From Lanius collurio (lineage: Eukaryota > Chordata > Aves > Passeriformes > Laniidae), in NCBI GenBank assembly GCA_020086605.1, contig JACBWW010000051.1, positions 1,072,097-1,136,096 on the forward strand: a DNA stretch of 64,000 nt. Reading direction: 5' to 3'. The stretch's first letter is position 1; the number at the start of each line of letters is the position of its first letter. The position numbers and the translations under genes were made by a program. Below are positions 9,975-19,879 of the stretch, one piece after another. The notes under the pieces are model-generated. The model was not told the DNA's origin, ran no database searches, and was given only the letters and a program-made list of their open reading frames with translations.

Positions 9975-11487
9975 TGTTGTGGTTTGACACGGAAGGGGTT
10001 TCTTGCAAAAGGTCCTTCTGGTTCTGATCAGAACCAATCAATTGTCTGGCTTGATTATTGACAAGTTTTTAGCCACTTAGGAGTTTGACACGCCTCTGCG
10101 AATCACATTTTAAGATAGACAGAGCCCGGGAAAGCTCTCTGGACTTCCGGCCATCAAGGAGGCAACTTGGGCCCCCGGGCCCTGCGGCCCCAGGGCCGGG
10201 CCGGGCCCTGCTCGGCCTGGCCCGACCCAGGAGGCAGCCGCCCCTCCTTGGGCCTGTCCCATCTGGGCCCCCCAGCCCTGCCCCATGCAGGTAGAGCTGG
10301 GCTGGCAGCGGCCCCCCTTCACCGCCACGGCAGAGCTCAGCTCCAACTCCCCCAGCAGAGATCATGGGACCAAGAGAGAGAAGTTCCAGCCGCGGCAGGG
10401 TGAGATTAACCCTATTAGTGCTGTTAAGATTTCTTCAGAACAGATGGGCCTGAAAATGCTGATCCTCTTCCAGAGAGAAAGCAGAAAGAACATGAAGAGA
10501 CACCCTAAGGTGTAAGTCAGTAAAGATGGAAGGGCTGAAACCCTGAGGGAAAAGAAAGAGGAGATGCTTCAAACCTGGAAGCTGAAATTCTGTTGCAGAA
10601 ACCCTTTGGGGATGAACTGGACTATTGGAGTCCCTGCTGTAATTTCATAGAGCATTGTTGGGGGTAGAGCAATTGGGAGCTAAGGTGCCTCTGCATTTTC
10701 TCTCTTTATTCCTTTGGCTCCAGAGTGTTTGGACTCAGTTTTACCTTCACCTGGAGGGGTGTGCAATACACCCGAAGTTGATTCTGCCTAGTAGGTGGGG
10801 AGGGGTCCCACCTTCTGGTATGGACTGACACTTGGAATTTTTGTCTGCCTAGTGGGTGGGGGGCATGGTCCCACCCTTTGATGTGGACTGATCCACTGAT
10901 TGAACCGACTGTACAAAGGAACCAGGAGGGGTCAGTGCAAAGATGACCCCAGTTCCTAGAGATGAAGATTGCTCCTAGAGATGAGTAAAGAAGACCTTGC
11001 TCCTGAATGGCTCAGCCTTAAATTGACACCCCATGTTAGCTCAACTTGAAACCCTCGAAAAGCAGCTGTGGGGAAAGCGGTGATTCGAGGTTAGGGACTT
11101 TTTCACTGCAAGCAGAAACCTCCCGGGCGGCTGTTTTGCTGTGATATTGAACCCATAAGAGAGTTGTCTCTAGTGGGAATGTCTCCATAAGGTCAGCAAG
11201 AAAGACTCAGAGACTCCTCTCTCTTTTTGTGAACTGAAAAGATTATAAAGGTGGTAAACTGACTGAAATCTTAAGGGTTGTTTCTACATTATTCAGTATG
11301 GAGAAAGTGTGGGGAGGAAAAGTGTTCTAAAGGTTTAATCTGATTCTAACTTTTGTTTCCTTCTTTTAGGTCTGCTAATAAACTTCTTAGAGTCTTTTTA
11401 AGTTTGAGCCTGTTTTGTTTTCTCCTAATTCTTATGTCACAGAGGTAAAATAAGTAAGTAAGAGATGATCTGATCCAAACCACTACA
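9975..11487 (+). mobile_element. 1.51 kb solo LTR with internal RT fragment (copy B)
   Basis: Begins TGTTGTGGTTTGACACGG, ends CCAAACCACTACA, and is flanked by a perfect 5 bp TSD ATGTC (9970-9974 and 11488-11492), as expected for ERVL-type elements. In order it holds: a CCAATCAATTG block; a GC-rich segment (10155-10300); a GAGATTAACCC block; an RT-derived segment (10683-10890); and a TGCTAATAAACTT polyadenylation region (AATAAA near 11377). It is homologous to 2428-4101 (opposite strand) and its ends match the 181 bp element at 37248. Open frames in the GC-rich part are composition effects. Confidence 0.88.
10683..10890 (+). pseudogene. RT fragment embedded in LTR copy B
   Basis: SFTFTWRGVQYTR and the preceding TTCCTTTGG block match, at DNA level, the RT fragment of copy A (2975-3211). 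The stretch after it (CTGCC...GGTGGGG...GTCCCACC...TGGACTGA) is tandemly duplicated with a 61 bp period (starts at 10784 and 10845). Frames are broken. About 150 bp of upstream RT present in copy A is missing here. Confidence 0.75.
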
Positions 11488-11492
11488 ATGTC

Positions 11493-13326
11493 CTAGAGAG
11501 TTTCTACTAGAGTACTTACATAACTGTAGCACCTTTATAAAGGGGGAAAAATAGAAATTAATGCAGAGAAATATTACTGGTCTGATGCTCACAGATGGGG
11601 AAGAAAACAGAAATTGTAAATCAGATTTTTATTTTTAGCTAAAAATAATCTTGAAATCTTAAAACTATATAAAGACAGCATATACAGTACCCAGAAGGAG
11701 TTAGAGGTAACACTAAAGGGATCAACCCAGAGCAAAGATGACCATGCAGAAGAACCTGGGATAATGCAATATTCAGGCTACAATGGGGCCACTCTACAAG
11801 TGAGTTTCCCCATTTCCAGTTCATGACTGTGACAGGGCATAGTATTGAAAATTGAGAGGTGGTTGTGGTCACAACATTTGGAGTTCTTCCACAGTAACCT
11901 TCAGAGGTTTTAAAACGAGCACAAACATTTCTGTAAATGCTCATTCATTTTTCATATGCCCAGTCTGTCTTCCATTCTGCATTTAAATGTATTACACTTG
12001 CACTTGCACTTTTAATGGATAGCTAAGATTTTAATGGAATTTCAGTGAACTGCACTTTGTATTTTCCCCAAAAAGGAATGATTCATTAGGAGCTGAAGCC
12101 AGGCTCCTTTTTCGTTCTGGCTAGTGAGAAGACAGCCTGGAGGTATATTGTATTAATTCCTAATATAAATGAAGTTAGATGACTGCAGACCATAATGGTT
12201 ATTTATGCTGAATAAGAAAGCAGGCATAGCAAAGAAAATGTGAAATGGAAGGGGACAGAACAGAAAATATGTTTCTGCAAATTAGGGAATGAAGTAAGAG
12301 GGTAGAAAGTTACAGAAAGATTGCATACAGAAATGCATTTGAATTAAAAGCACTATTTTCTTTCGGATATCATAAGCAGAATAGGATTTCATACCATATT
12401 AATCAGAGATTTATAAATGCGACAGAAAAAAAAATCCTCCAGGTGAATGATCACCAGTAGCTAACAAATGAAAGAAAAGTTTTAGGTACATTGTTTAATT
12501 TGCCCACTCCAGTCACATTCCCTGCAGGAGCTGCCTGAATGCTGATATCCCTACTTGGAATAAATATATTTGAATTTTTTAAAAATTACATTTTAGAGTG
12601 TATTTCTTCAGCTTTTTGTTTGAAGAGACTTAATAAAAGCTGTGTGCATGCCATGGTAGATGAGCATGCAGAACTTTAATTTCAGCTATGTCAATGTTAG
12701 GCCCCAAATCTTGTTAAAAACACTATTACAATGAAAAAGCTTGATTGTATTACTGTGTATCTCACCTTTACATTTTGGAATCCTTTACATTTTGGAATGC
12801 ATTTGTTAAAGGTGACACCATTTATCTCAGTTTTCTAGTTCATCAACCTGTGCCAGAATTTTCTTTTACTAACCTCAAACGTTTAGCATTTTATCTTAAA
12901 ATCCTAATTAAAGATTTTGTGCTAGCAAAAAAATGATAAAGCAATAGCTTTCATGTGTAACCATCAGGAAAGTGGGTAAAAATCTCCATTAAATGATTGT
13001 GCAGTGTCACTGCTGAGGTGGGTCACGACACATATATACACTGACAACTCCAGGCAGTGGCAAAAAGCATCTTTAAATCTACAAAGCCTCTTTTATACAG
13101 TTTCTTGGCACTCGTGCTGTGTCCCCATTGGCTTCTACGTTAACACGCCACAAAACTACTGGTTACTTGCAATTAACACCCATCTAAAACAAATCTGAAG
13201 TGAATAACAGCCTTCCCAGTGCAACTGTGCATTCTTCATCTTTTGTTTTGGGTTCTTGCTTCTGTTGATGTTAAAACTTCTCACAGGTACAAATCAAATT
13301 CTCAAGGGTACAAAGTGATTGTGTCC
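11493..13326. other. AT-rich non-coding sequence
   Basis: No gene or repeat recognised. Short frames at 11639-11944 and 12745-12936 show no family features. Confidence 0.55.
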
Positions 13327-13373
13327 AAGTCGAGCTCTGTGGAACTTTCAGAGCAGCTTGTTGAGTTCCACAG
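13327..13373 (+). repeat. 47 bp inverted repeat, left copy
   Basis: The reverse complement is identical, base for base, to 18261-18307. The unit contains a perfect 10 bp stem, CTGTGGAACT (13337-13346) with AGTTCCACAG (13364-13373). Nothing around the two copies is alignable beyond a few bases. Confidence 0.9.
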
Positions 13374-16300
13374 CACAGGACATGTATTCAGGAAGGTAAA
13401 GAAGCTTTGCCTTTCTTGAGCAAGTGTTTGCCTGATACAAGTCCAGATTAGTGGGCCAACAGCATTTGCCTGTGTAAAGGACAACAGAAATAGAGCTCAT
13501 TGAGTTCAGTAATTTTGCTAAGCAATCCTACAATGTCAGTTGTCACACTAAGACTGGGGCTTCTATGATAAGAATTGATTACTTTCAAGGCAACTAAGAT
13601 ATAACAGATCAAAAAGAGATGGCAGAACTTCAAGTTATTGAACACACTGTTTGATCTTTGAAGCTGAAAACAGAAAACATCTCCATCTTCAGGTTTGTTA
13701 AAATGTAAGAAATAAGGGCAGGACAGTTTAAACCTTCTTATTGCCTGTCACTCAGCCAGATCAACAATTAGGAAAGCAAGCATGTGGTCTGAAGTGTCCA
13801 AAGATTCCCACTTGGGGATGTGAGTTAATCTTTTTTTCCCAGGAACATGAGGAAATAAAACCATTGTGATGCCTAAATAGAAGCTGCTGTTCAAAGAAGG
13901 CAGGATTAGCCTGAGGTATGTGGCCAACTCATACAGGTAAAGCAGGCAACACACAAGTCACTCAAATCACTTTGCCAACGAAGAATTTGCGTGACATTTT
14001 TTTACCCCTTGATTAATACACACTTTAGGCTGTGTCTGAGGCAAAATTTCCTTTCCATTCACAACATGTAATGTCTAAAATGTCCCCTAGGAATTATGCA
14101 GTGTGTGTTGGGGGGAGTATCCATACCTTCTCTAAGGATAGGTAGGCATGTTGTGCTTGGCTTAACACATCTGAAATATTCTATCAACCCTTAGGAAAAC
14201 ATTGCTTGGGTATTGTCAAACAGACAGAGCAACCAAACTATAAGATAGCTACTGCCATGTGCACCAAGTTAAATGGAATAGATGACTGGATAAGTCCAAG
14301 CAGCCTGAAAGGAACAGACAGGATTCAGTGTCCTGCTCCATAGGTCTGAAATGTTGGAATTGTTTTGGTATTTCATTTTCTTATTACATTATGCCCTTTA
14401 TCAACTCATTGTGTTCCTTCTATAGTACCCATTCTCCTTTTTGTTCACATTAAATACCCCTTTTTTTGCAGAAACACTTAGTTGAGATTGTTCTATCTAG
14501 TTCTCTGAGAGTCTCAATCAGAGACTTCTCACTGACTTCACTAGGGGTCGGACCAAGCCACATTAACAGATTTGATACCAGCTCTTTCACAGGTGTTTTT
14601 ACTTCACAAGGGTTGCTTCTCGTTCACAAAATGGAATTATTCAACCCTGAGAATGTGTCATTTCTTCCCAGAGAAATTATTATTATCTGTACTCAAAATA
14701 GTTACAAAAAAGTAATTGTTTTATATAATGCCCATGATGATGGAACTGTGTGCTGCTGATAACTACACTGGAAAGAAAAAAAAAAAACTGAGTTGCAGAA
14801 TTTCCTCTTTTGTATCAAATAGTTCAAAGGCTTCTGGATTTTACATCATAATCATGAAACTTCTGTCACCCACATGCTTGTGAAGAAGAGTGACTCACTG
14901 AAGAAACAATTCTTTTTTACTTATCAAGCACAAACATATGTTTCATACTGGAGACTCTTTCTCACACTTCACAATATTCCCAAGAAAATTTTTGCACCTT
15001 TTACGCAGTACCAACCCTGCTTTTTACCAGCCTGAAATAAGTACCTTATACAGTGTATTTGTAGTCAGAAAGAATCACAAAAGAAAAAGCAATATATTAA
15101 TCAGTTAAAAAGTGGAAGCATATAAATAAATCACAAAGGAGATATAAATTGTTATTAAAAGACTTGTCAATTAACAGTATTTTCACTGTTAACAGAAACA
15201 AACTCCCTGCTGCAGAAATGGTGGCTCCCATTAATTTCTCCATATATTCTCAGAAAGTCTAGTTATTGTCCTGTTGGACTTTGCAGTACCCTGAGCCCAT
15301 TTCTCTGGAATCTGTCATTTATTTATTCAGATGAACATATGTGTCTCCTATCAGAAGTCATAACTCTTCCTCAAAAATTCCATTACCTGCTGCTTGACTA
15401 AAGATTTCTTGATACATTTATGATGGTGGGTAAAAGAAGTGGGTCATGGACTGCTGCATTTTCAGCCACCAGTTCCACAGAGCATCTGAGTCAGAGGGCT
15501 GGAGCCACCAGTCTTTACAGCTATTCATCCATCTGTCCACCTCCCACTGCTGCAGACACTCTACTCTCTTCCTTCTCAGCTTCAGGGCAAGAATTACAAA
15601 AAAATCTCAAGTTTATGTGAAGGGTACAAGGAACCTTCCAACCAACCCACCTCAGCACAAGGAGTATCTCAGAAGCACATCAACATAGTGATGTTAATTT
15701 GATTTTAGCCACCACTGTCTTTCAGACCTTTTTCAAACAGGTTAATTCCTGTTTAACTGTTCCCAATATGCCCTGCCTTGGAAACAGATATGTTACCATT
15801 GATACTGACAATACTTGAGCCACTCAACTGCCCTTTGTCCAAGATGTTATTTTGTCTGTGGGGTTTTCTTTCAGGACCTATACATAAAAATTGTAGTGAT
15901 ACTCATTTTGCATAGCAATATTGATTTCTGCAGCACCTGAGCCAAAGGCTTGTGAGAGACACATACACACATCTTGGTTACCAGCCTGCCCCTGAGTGAT
16001 CAGGCAAGAATTCATGGACAGAAGGACTATATGGCAGGAGCCATAGTGAATAAAATACGCAGGAGCAGTAGTGAATGAAATAATGCATGAATACATTGGC
16101 AACAGTGATGAAGAATCTTCTTCCACCTGAGAAACACAAATAATAAGTACATCTTTTCAGTTCATAAAGGCTTTAGAGCACTGTTTCAGAGGCAGTAGTC
16201 CATTAATCTGGCACTTCAAGAGGGAAATATTTTCATTGCCCACTAATTAATCCATACCTCGAATTCTTCATCATATCCCAGGAATACAGCTTTCCATTAA

Positions 16301-17390
16301 GGAAATATATGCATGGGGCATAATATTGCCTGCCTGTTCCCCTGTATTTGCTTCCCAGATCTCATGCTGTAAAATGTCTGCTTCTGTTTCTTCTCAGCAA
16401 CCTTCAGTGAAGGTTTTTATTTTTCTGGTACACAAAAGAATGACCTTGAGGGGATGGATGCAATGAAAGAATAATCCCTAAAAAGGCAAACAAAACTGTA
16501 GGGAGAAAATAGGTCTTTCCAGAACAAGTTTTATAGCTTTTTAAGTAATTTGAGATTCAATGATGAATAATACAAACAAAGAATCTGGTCTAGGTACACA
16601 CAGAGTATTAGACTCTTTCTGAGAAAGTGCTGGATCATGCAATACTTTTACTATGAAACTAGAAGAACTTGAAAGTGTCTTACTATGCCAAGAACTTCTC
16701 ACCCCTCACACTAACTGCTAATTAATCAATCCATCAGTTAATTAGCTATCTTTAGATTTGTTCCAAAATGCAAAAATACTATCTTAAATATTACACAGGA
16801 AGCTATTACTACAAAAAGAATGACATAATGAGAATAAAGCAACCTGTCACTCGAACGCTCTTTAAATTTTTCGTGTCATACACTTCCACAAAATTAGACG
16901 TTTCACATTTGCCAAATGATCCAGGCAGCTCTGCCAATTTCTAAGCATTAATCCTAACATACCTCCCATGAAGTATTAATCTTATAATAGATTACTGCCC
17001 AATGGTACTTTATATTGTACTTCATTTATATCACTTAGTTTCCTTGAGTGATCTACTCCAGAATGGAGGTTCTTGAGACAAAAACTCTAATAGAACAGCC
17101 TCAGGCTTGGGGTTTTATTTTCACCTGCTTTTTCTTTAGATACTGCTTTAACATGGGAATTAATCCTTACACTTCACCATCTAACATACTCAGGGCAGCA
17201 TGTTTTTTTCATTTCCAAATGCTTCAGAGACAGATCCTTGTTCTGCTATTCATCCATCTGATGTATGTTTATGGGGGTACCTGTCCCACCCAGTGACCCA
17301 GAATCAACTGTGTCACCCTAAGGACATCCAAGCCTAGACATCCCTTTAACCAGGCCTTATCCTGCCCTTGAAGGCTAGGGAGTCACAATT
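13374..17390. other. Non-coding sequence
   Basis: No gene recognised on either strand. The longest frames (14466-14759, 15420-15688, 17048-17296) have no recognisable domain and no coding neighbours. Confidence 0.55.
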
Positions 17391-17625
17391 CTCACTCCTG
17401 TGGATCATTTCCAGAAATACTTGCTTTGGTATGCAGCTGATGAGGGCAAGAAGGTTGGACACGCCGGGCTGCAGTTGGCCTTTCTTCCTGTCAAGGCCCT
17501 TGCATTCATTTTAATGGATGCTCTTTGTACACGGGGTAGAGATCGTGCTGCTTTTACTGCAAAGGCAAAAGGATTCACTAATTATTTCAGTTATTCATTA
17601 CCCTGCTGAGACAAATGTTATGAAG
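17391..17625. other. Candidate conserved non-coding element
   Basis: A stretch of more balanced composition in an AT-rich setting, with AT-rich homeodomain-like words (ATTCATTTTAATGGAT, ACTAATTATTTCAG) and no repeat features. Its appearance suggests a conserved regulatory element, but this is only an impression without an alignment. A 69-codon frame here (17400-17609) shows no domain. Confidence 0.2.
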
Positions 17626-18260
17626 AACAAAACGCAGAATGCTAATCTGGTGTGAATTTTGAGCATTACTCAGGGAATTTAAGCACTATGAAAAGATCTT
17701 GTGGAATCAGAAATGCCGCCTGGTAATAATAATAGAAGAAGGGACTTGTTCTCTAATTATCAGACATGAATTTGAGAAATTTGTCTTCCAAGGCACCATG
17801 ACTTTGCAGTTCATTACATTCTCAATGACTCATATAATGAGTATGTCCTTTTAATTGCTCTGTGTTGTCTTGACCCTTCTATTAAGAGGATCATCCATTC
17901 TTTCAAAGATAGTGGTTATTCTTGTGTTCACAGAGTACTGCCTTAATCTAAGTGCACTTACTGCACCCAAATTCCAGCAGGTAATGAGAATCCAAGTGAA
18001 GAGCACAGATACAGAGACTGGGAAATAATCCAGAGAGGGAGAGAGAATCTTCTCAAACTACAAAAGAGACCTGACAGAAAAAATTAAAGGAAGATGTACA
18101 TGAGCACCAGAAGGTTAGACCTTTCAATTCTTCTATTACACTGATACCACAGCTTTAGTATCATATGGTGGGGTCTTCATATAGATACACCTGTAATAAA
18201 CTGCACTGAGTCTGTTTCCCATGGGAAGGTATTAGAATTTGTAAACTGGACAGTCCTTTA
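17626..18260. other. Non-coding sequence upstream of the Y-box locus
   Basis: I searched this for a 5' LTR related to 19589-19879 and found none. An AATAAA-containing GTAATAAACTGCACTGAG lies at about 18192, but its surroundings do not match a known LTR. Confidence 0.5.
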
Positions 18261-18307
18261 CTGTGGAACTCAACAAGCTGCTCTGAAAGTTCCACAGAGC
18301 TCGACTT
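18261..18307 (-). repeat. 47 bp inverted repeat, right copy
   Basis: Exact reverse complement of 13327-13373. It lies directly at the left edge of the GC-rich block that leads into the Y-box-like ORF. Confidence 0.9.
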
Positions 18308-18942
18308 CCTGTGCGTGGGAGAGCCAGTGAGGCCAGGCACGGCGGGAGCAGAGCCGGTGGGGAGACCGGAGGCGGTGGGAGTGGAGTCAGGAGCAGCGCG
18401 GCAGCGCAGGCCCAGCGGTGTTTGCCCTGAGGCAGAGGCGAGGGCGGTGGCTGCCGAGGCACGTCCCGGCGATGGCCACCCCGCGCCACATGGCGATCGA
18501 CGGTCCGAGCCCCGCACCGAGAAAGGCAGAGATGATTGTGGCAGTTGCTATGGCGACCGTGGTGAGCCAGCCGAGCAGAGCCAGAGGGGTGTGGGGGCGA
18601 GAAGAGAACCGTGCTAGCCCACGGCCACACAGCTGACAGCAGCAGCAGCAGCAGTGCCAGCAGTACAAAGCCGCTCACATGCAAACGCCTCACGGGGCGC
18701 GGCCATGCAGCCCCACAAACGCCCGGAAAGCATGGAGGAGTCATGCGGAGCTCCAGAGGAGAAGCGAGCATGGCGCCAAACGGTGGTGCAGAGGTGGCCG
18801 AAGGTGGAGCAGCCGGCAGGGTCAGCGTGCACCAGCACGGCCCGACCGGACCTGCACGGCCCCACACAGATCCCGAGGAATCAAGACCCTGTGACAGGAA
18901 CGTGCTGGCGGCCCCGGCGGTCCTGGATGTGGCAGCTCTGAC
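18308..18942 (+). promoter_or_regulatory. GC- and CpG-rich block upstream of Y-box-like ORF
   Basis: About 630 bp of GC- and CpG-rich sequence in an otherwise AT-rich region, with sharp edges. It contains GTTGCTATGGCGAC at 18544-18557, close to the RFX X-box consensus, and a short CAG run near 18640. In the frame of the downstream ORF, the last stop is TGA at 18892-18894. From there the frame reads RAGGPGGPGCGSSD into the ATG, a Gly/Pro-rich string like the segment before the cold-shock domain of YBX1. The block may therefore be captured 5' UTR and N-terminal coding sequence of a YBX mRNA, a promoter, or both. A 111-codon non-ATG frame (18611-18946) overlaps the next start as ATGA. Confidence 0.5.
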
Positions 18943-19425
18943 ATGAGAAAAACTGAAAGTGAAAGCAAGAACAAAGGAACTCGGAAAAATGAAAAGGTGA
19001 TCACAGCTAGGGTTTTTGGAACTGTAAAGTGGTGTAATGTAAAGAAAAATTATGGTTTCTTGTTGAAAAATGATACTGGAGAAAGTATTTTTGTCCATAA
19101 ATCTGCTGTTGTGAAAAATAACCCCAAAAGTGATGTTCCAAGCTTAGAAGAAGGAGAAAGAGTAGAATTTAAAATTGTGCAAGGAAGAAAGAGCCCACAG
19201 GCCGCCTGTGCTACAGGCCCTGGAGGTACTCCTGTGAAAGGTACTAGATATGCTAGACAATATCCCCATAATCCCTATCCTTTCCCCTATCCTACCTTCC
19301 CCTTTTATCCCACGTCCCTTTTCCCCCATATATGCCTGACCCAAATTTCCCTTTCTGGCTCCCCTCACAAAACCAGTCTTTTTCATATGCCATTAATCCC
19401 TTTGCAATGTCAATGGGGGGGATGA
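18943..19425 (+). CDS. Y-box (cold-shock domain) protein-like ORF next to an ERV LTR
   Basis: 160 codons. YBX proteins bind RNA and single-stranded DNA through one cold-shock domain. Residues 1-17 are basic and charged. The domain runs from about 18 to 105, with RNP1-like KKNYGF (34-39) and RNP2-like IFVHK (49-53). W30, F39, F50 and H52 correspond to W65, F74, F85 and H87 of human YBX1, the nucleic-acid-stacking residues, and all are kept. NDT (43-45), KNNP (58-61) and ATGPGGTPVKGTRYA (90-104) mark it as YBX and not LIN28 or CSDE1. Divergence is high, yet there is no stop within the domain. The tail (106-128) is Pro/Tyr/Phe-rich, unlike the basic-acidic YBX tail. After a 5-C run (19323-19327) the frame probably shifts: the alternative frame runs to TAA at 19446-19448. 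The ATG is the first after an in-frame stop. It may be a retroelement-borne gene, a domesticated retrogene or a decaying retrocopy. Confidence 0.7.
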   Translation: MRKTESESKNKGTRKNEKVITARVFGTVKWCNVKKNYGFLLKNDTGESIFVHKSAVVKNNPKSDVPSLEEGERVEFKIVQGRKSPQAACATGPGGTPVKGTRYARQYPHNPYPFPYPTFPFYPTSLFPHICLTQISLSGSPHKTSLFHMPLIPLQCQWGG

Positions 19426-19588
19426 AAAGGAGGGAGGGAAGAAATTAACCGTCATTTTCTAAGATTCCAACAGGTCTGTTTGGACATTTGGGGACTCAAG
19501 ATAGTGGCTTCCTTTCCTTTGAAATATGTTTTGTTGTTTATCCGACTGTATTCTCCAATGTTATTTTATTTAATAAGAAAGGGTGAAT
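19426..19588 (+). other. ERV 3' internal remnant with polypurine tract
   Basis: Between the Y-box-like ORF and the LTR lies a short plus-strand frame from 19480 that encodes a hydrophobic stretch followed by IRKGEL. It could be the tail of an env transmembrane protein, but it is too short to be sure. AATAAGAAAGGGTGAA at 19572-19587 sits one base before the LTR and serves as the polypurine tract. This places the Y-box ORF in the internal region of a retroelement, where gag-pol-env would normally be. Confidence 0.5.
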
Positions 19589-19879
19589 TGTGGAGGTTCC
19601 TTCCCCTGAAATCCCCGGGGGAGGGACCCTGCAGGGTACGGGTCTGTCTCTGTCCCTGTCCCCATGTCACCTGTGCCCCATACCTGTTCCTGATTGGGTG
19701 GTCGGTGTGCCTGGGCCCAGGAAGAGAGCAGGGTCCCAGGACAGTCCGCTTGGGAACTCCAGCCATGCAGCTGGAGGAATAAAATAATCCCTGAACATCT
19801 ACAGAAATATCGCTTCATCTTTCCTTCCAAGTCCATCACTGTCTTATATATTGCTGTAAAGATTCCCCGCACTACAACA
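19589..19879 (+). mobile_element. Class II (ERVK-like) LTR, probably 3' LTR
   Basis: 291 bp, TGTGGAGG...ACTACAACA, with AATAAA at 19778-19783 and ATATCGCTTCAT after it. It is the same family as the solo LTR at 6869-7165, which establishes both ends. It is preceded by a polypurine tract, so it is a 3' LTR and not a solo LTR. No matching 5' LTR or TSD was found upstream of 18261. Confidence 0.85.

Noticed and set aside
10069..10403. Several ORFs on both strands
   Set aside because: They lie in the GC-rich part of a solo LTR with a defined TSD and are compositional.
18160..18260. 5' LTR for the Y-box element near GTAATAAACTGCACTGAG
   Set aside because: It shows none of the blocks shared by the LTRs at 6869-7165 and 19589-19879.
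18232..19098. 288-codon minus-strand ORF, the longest in the window
   Set aside because: It is antisense to the GC-rich block and to the Y-box-like ORF. Its residues are low-complexity Ala/Pro/Ser/Leu without a domain, as expected from composition.
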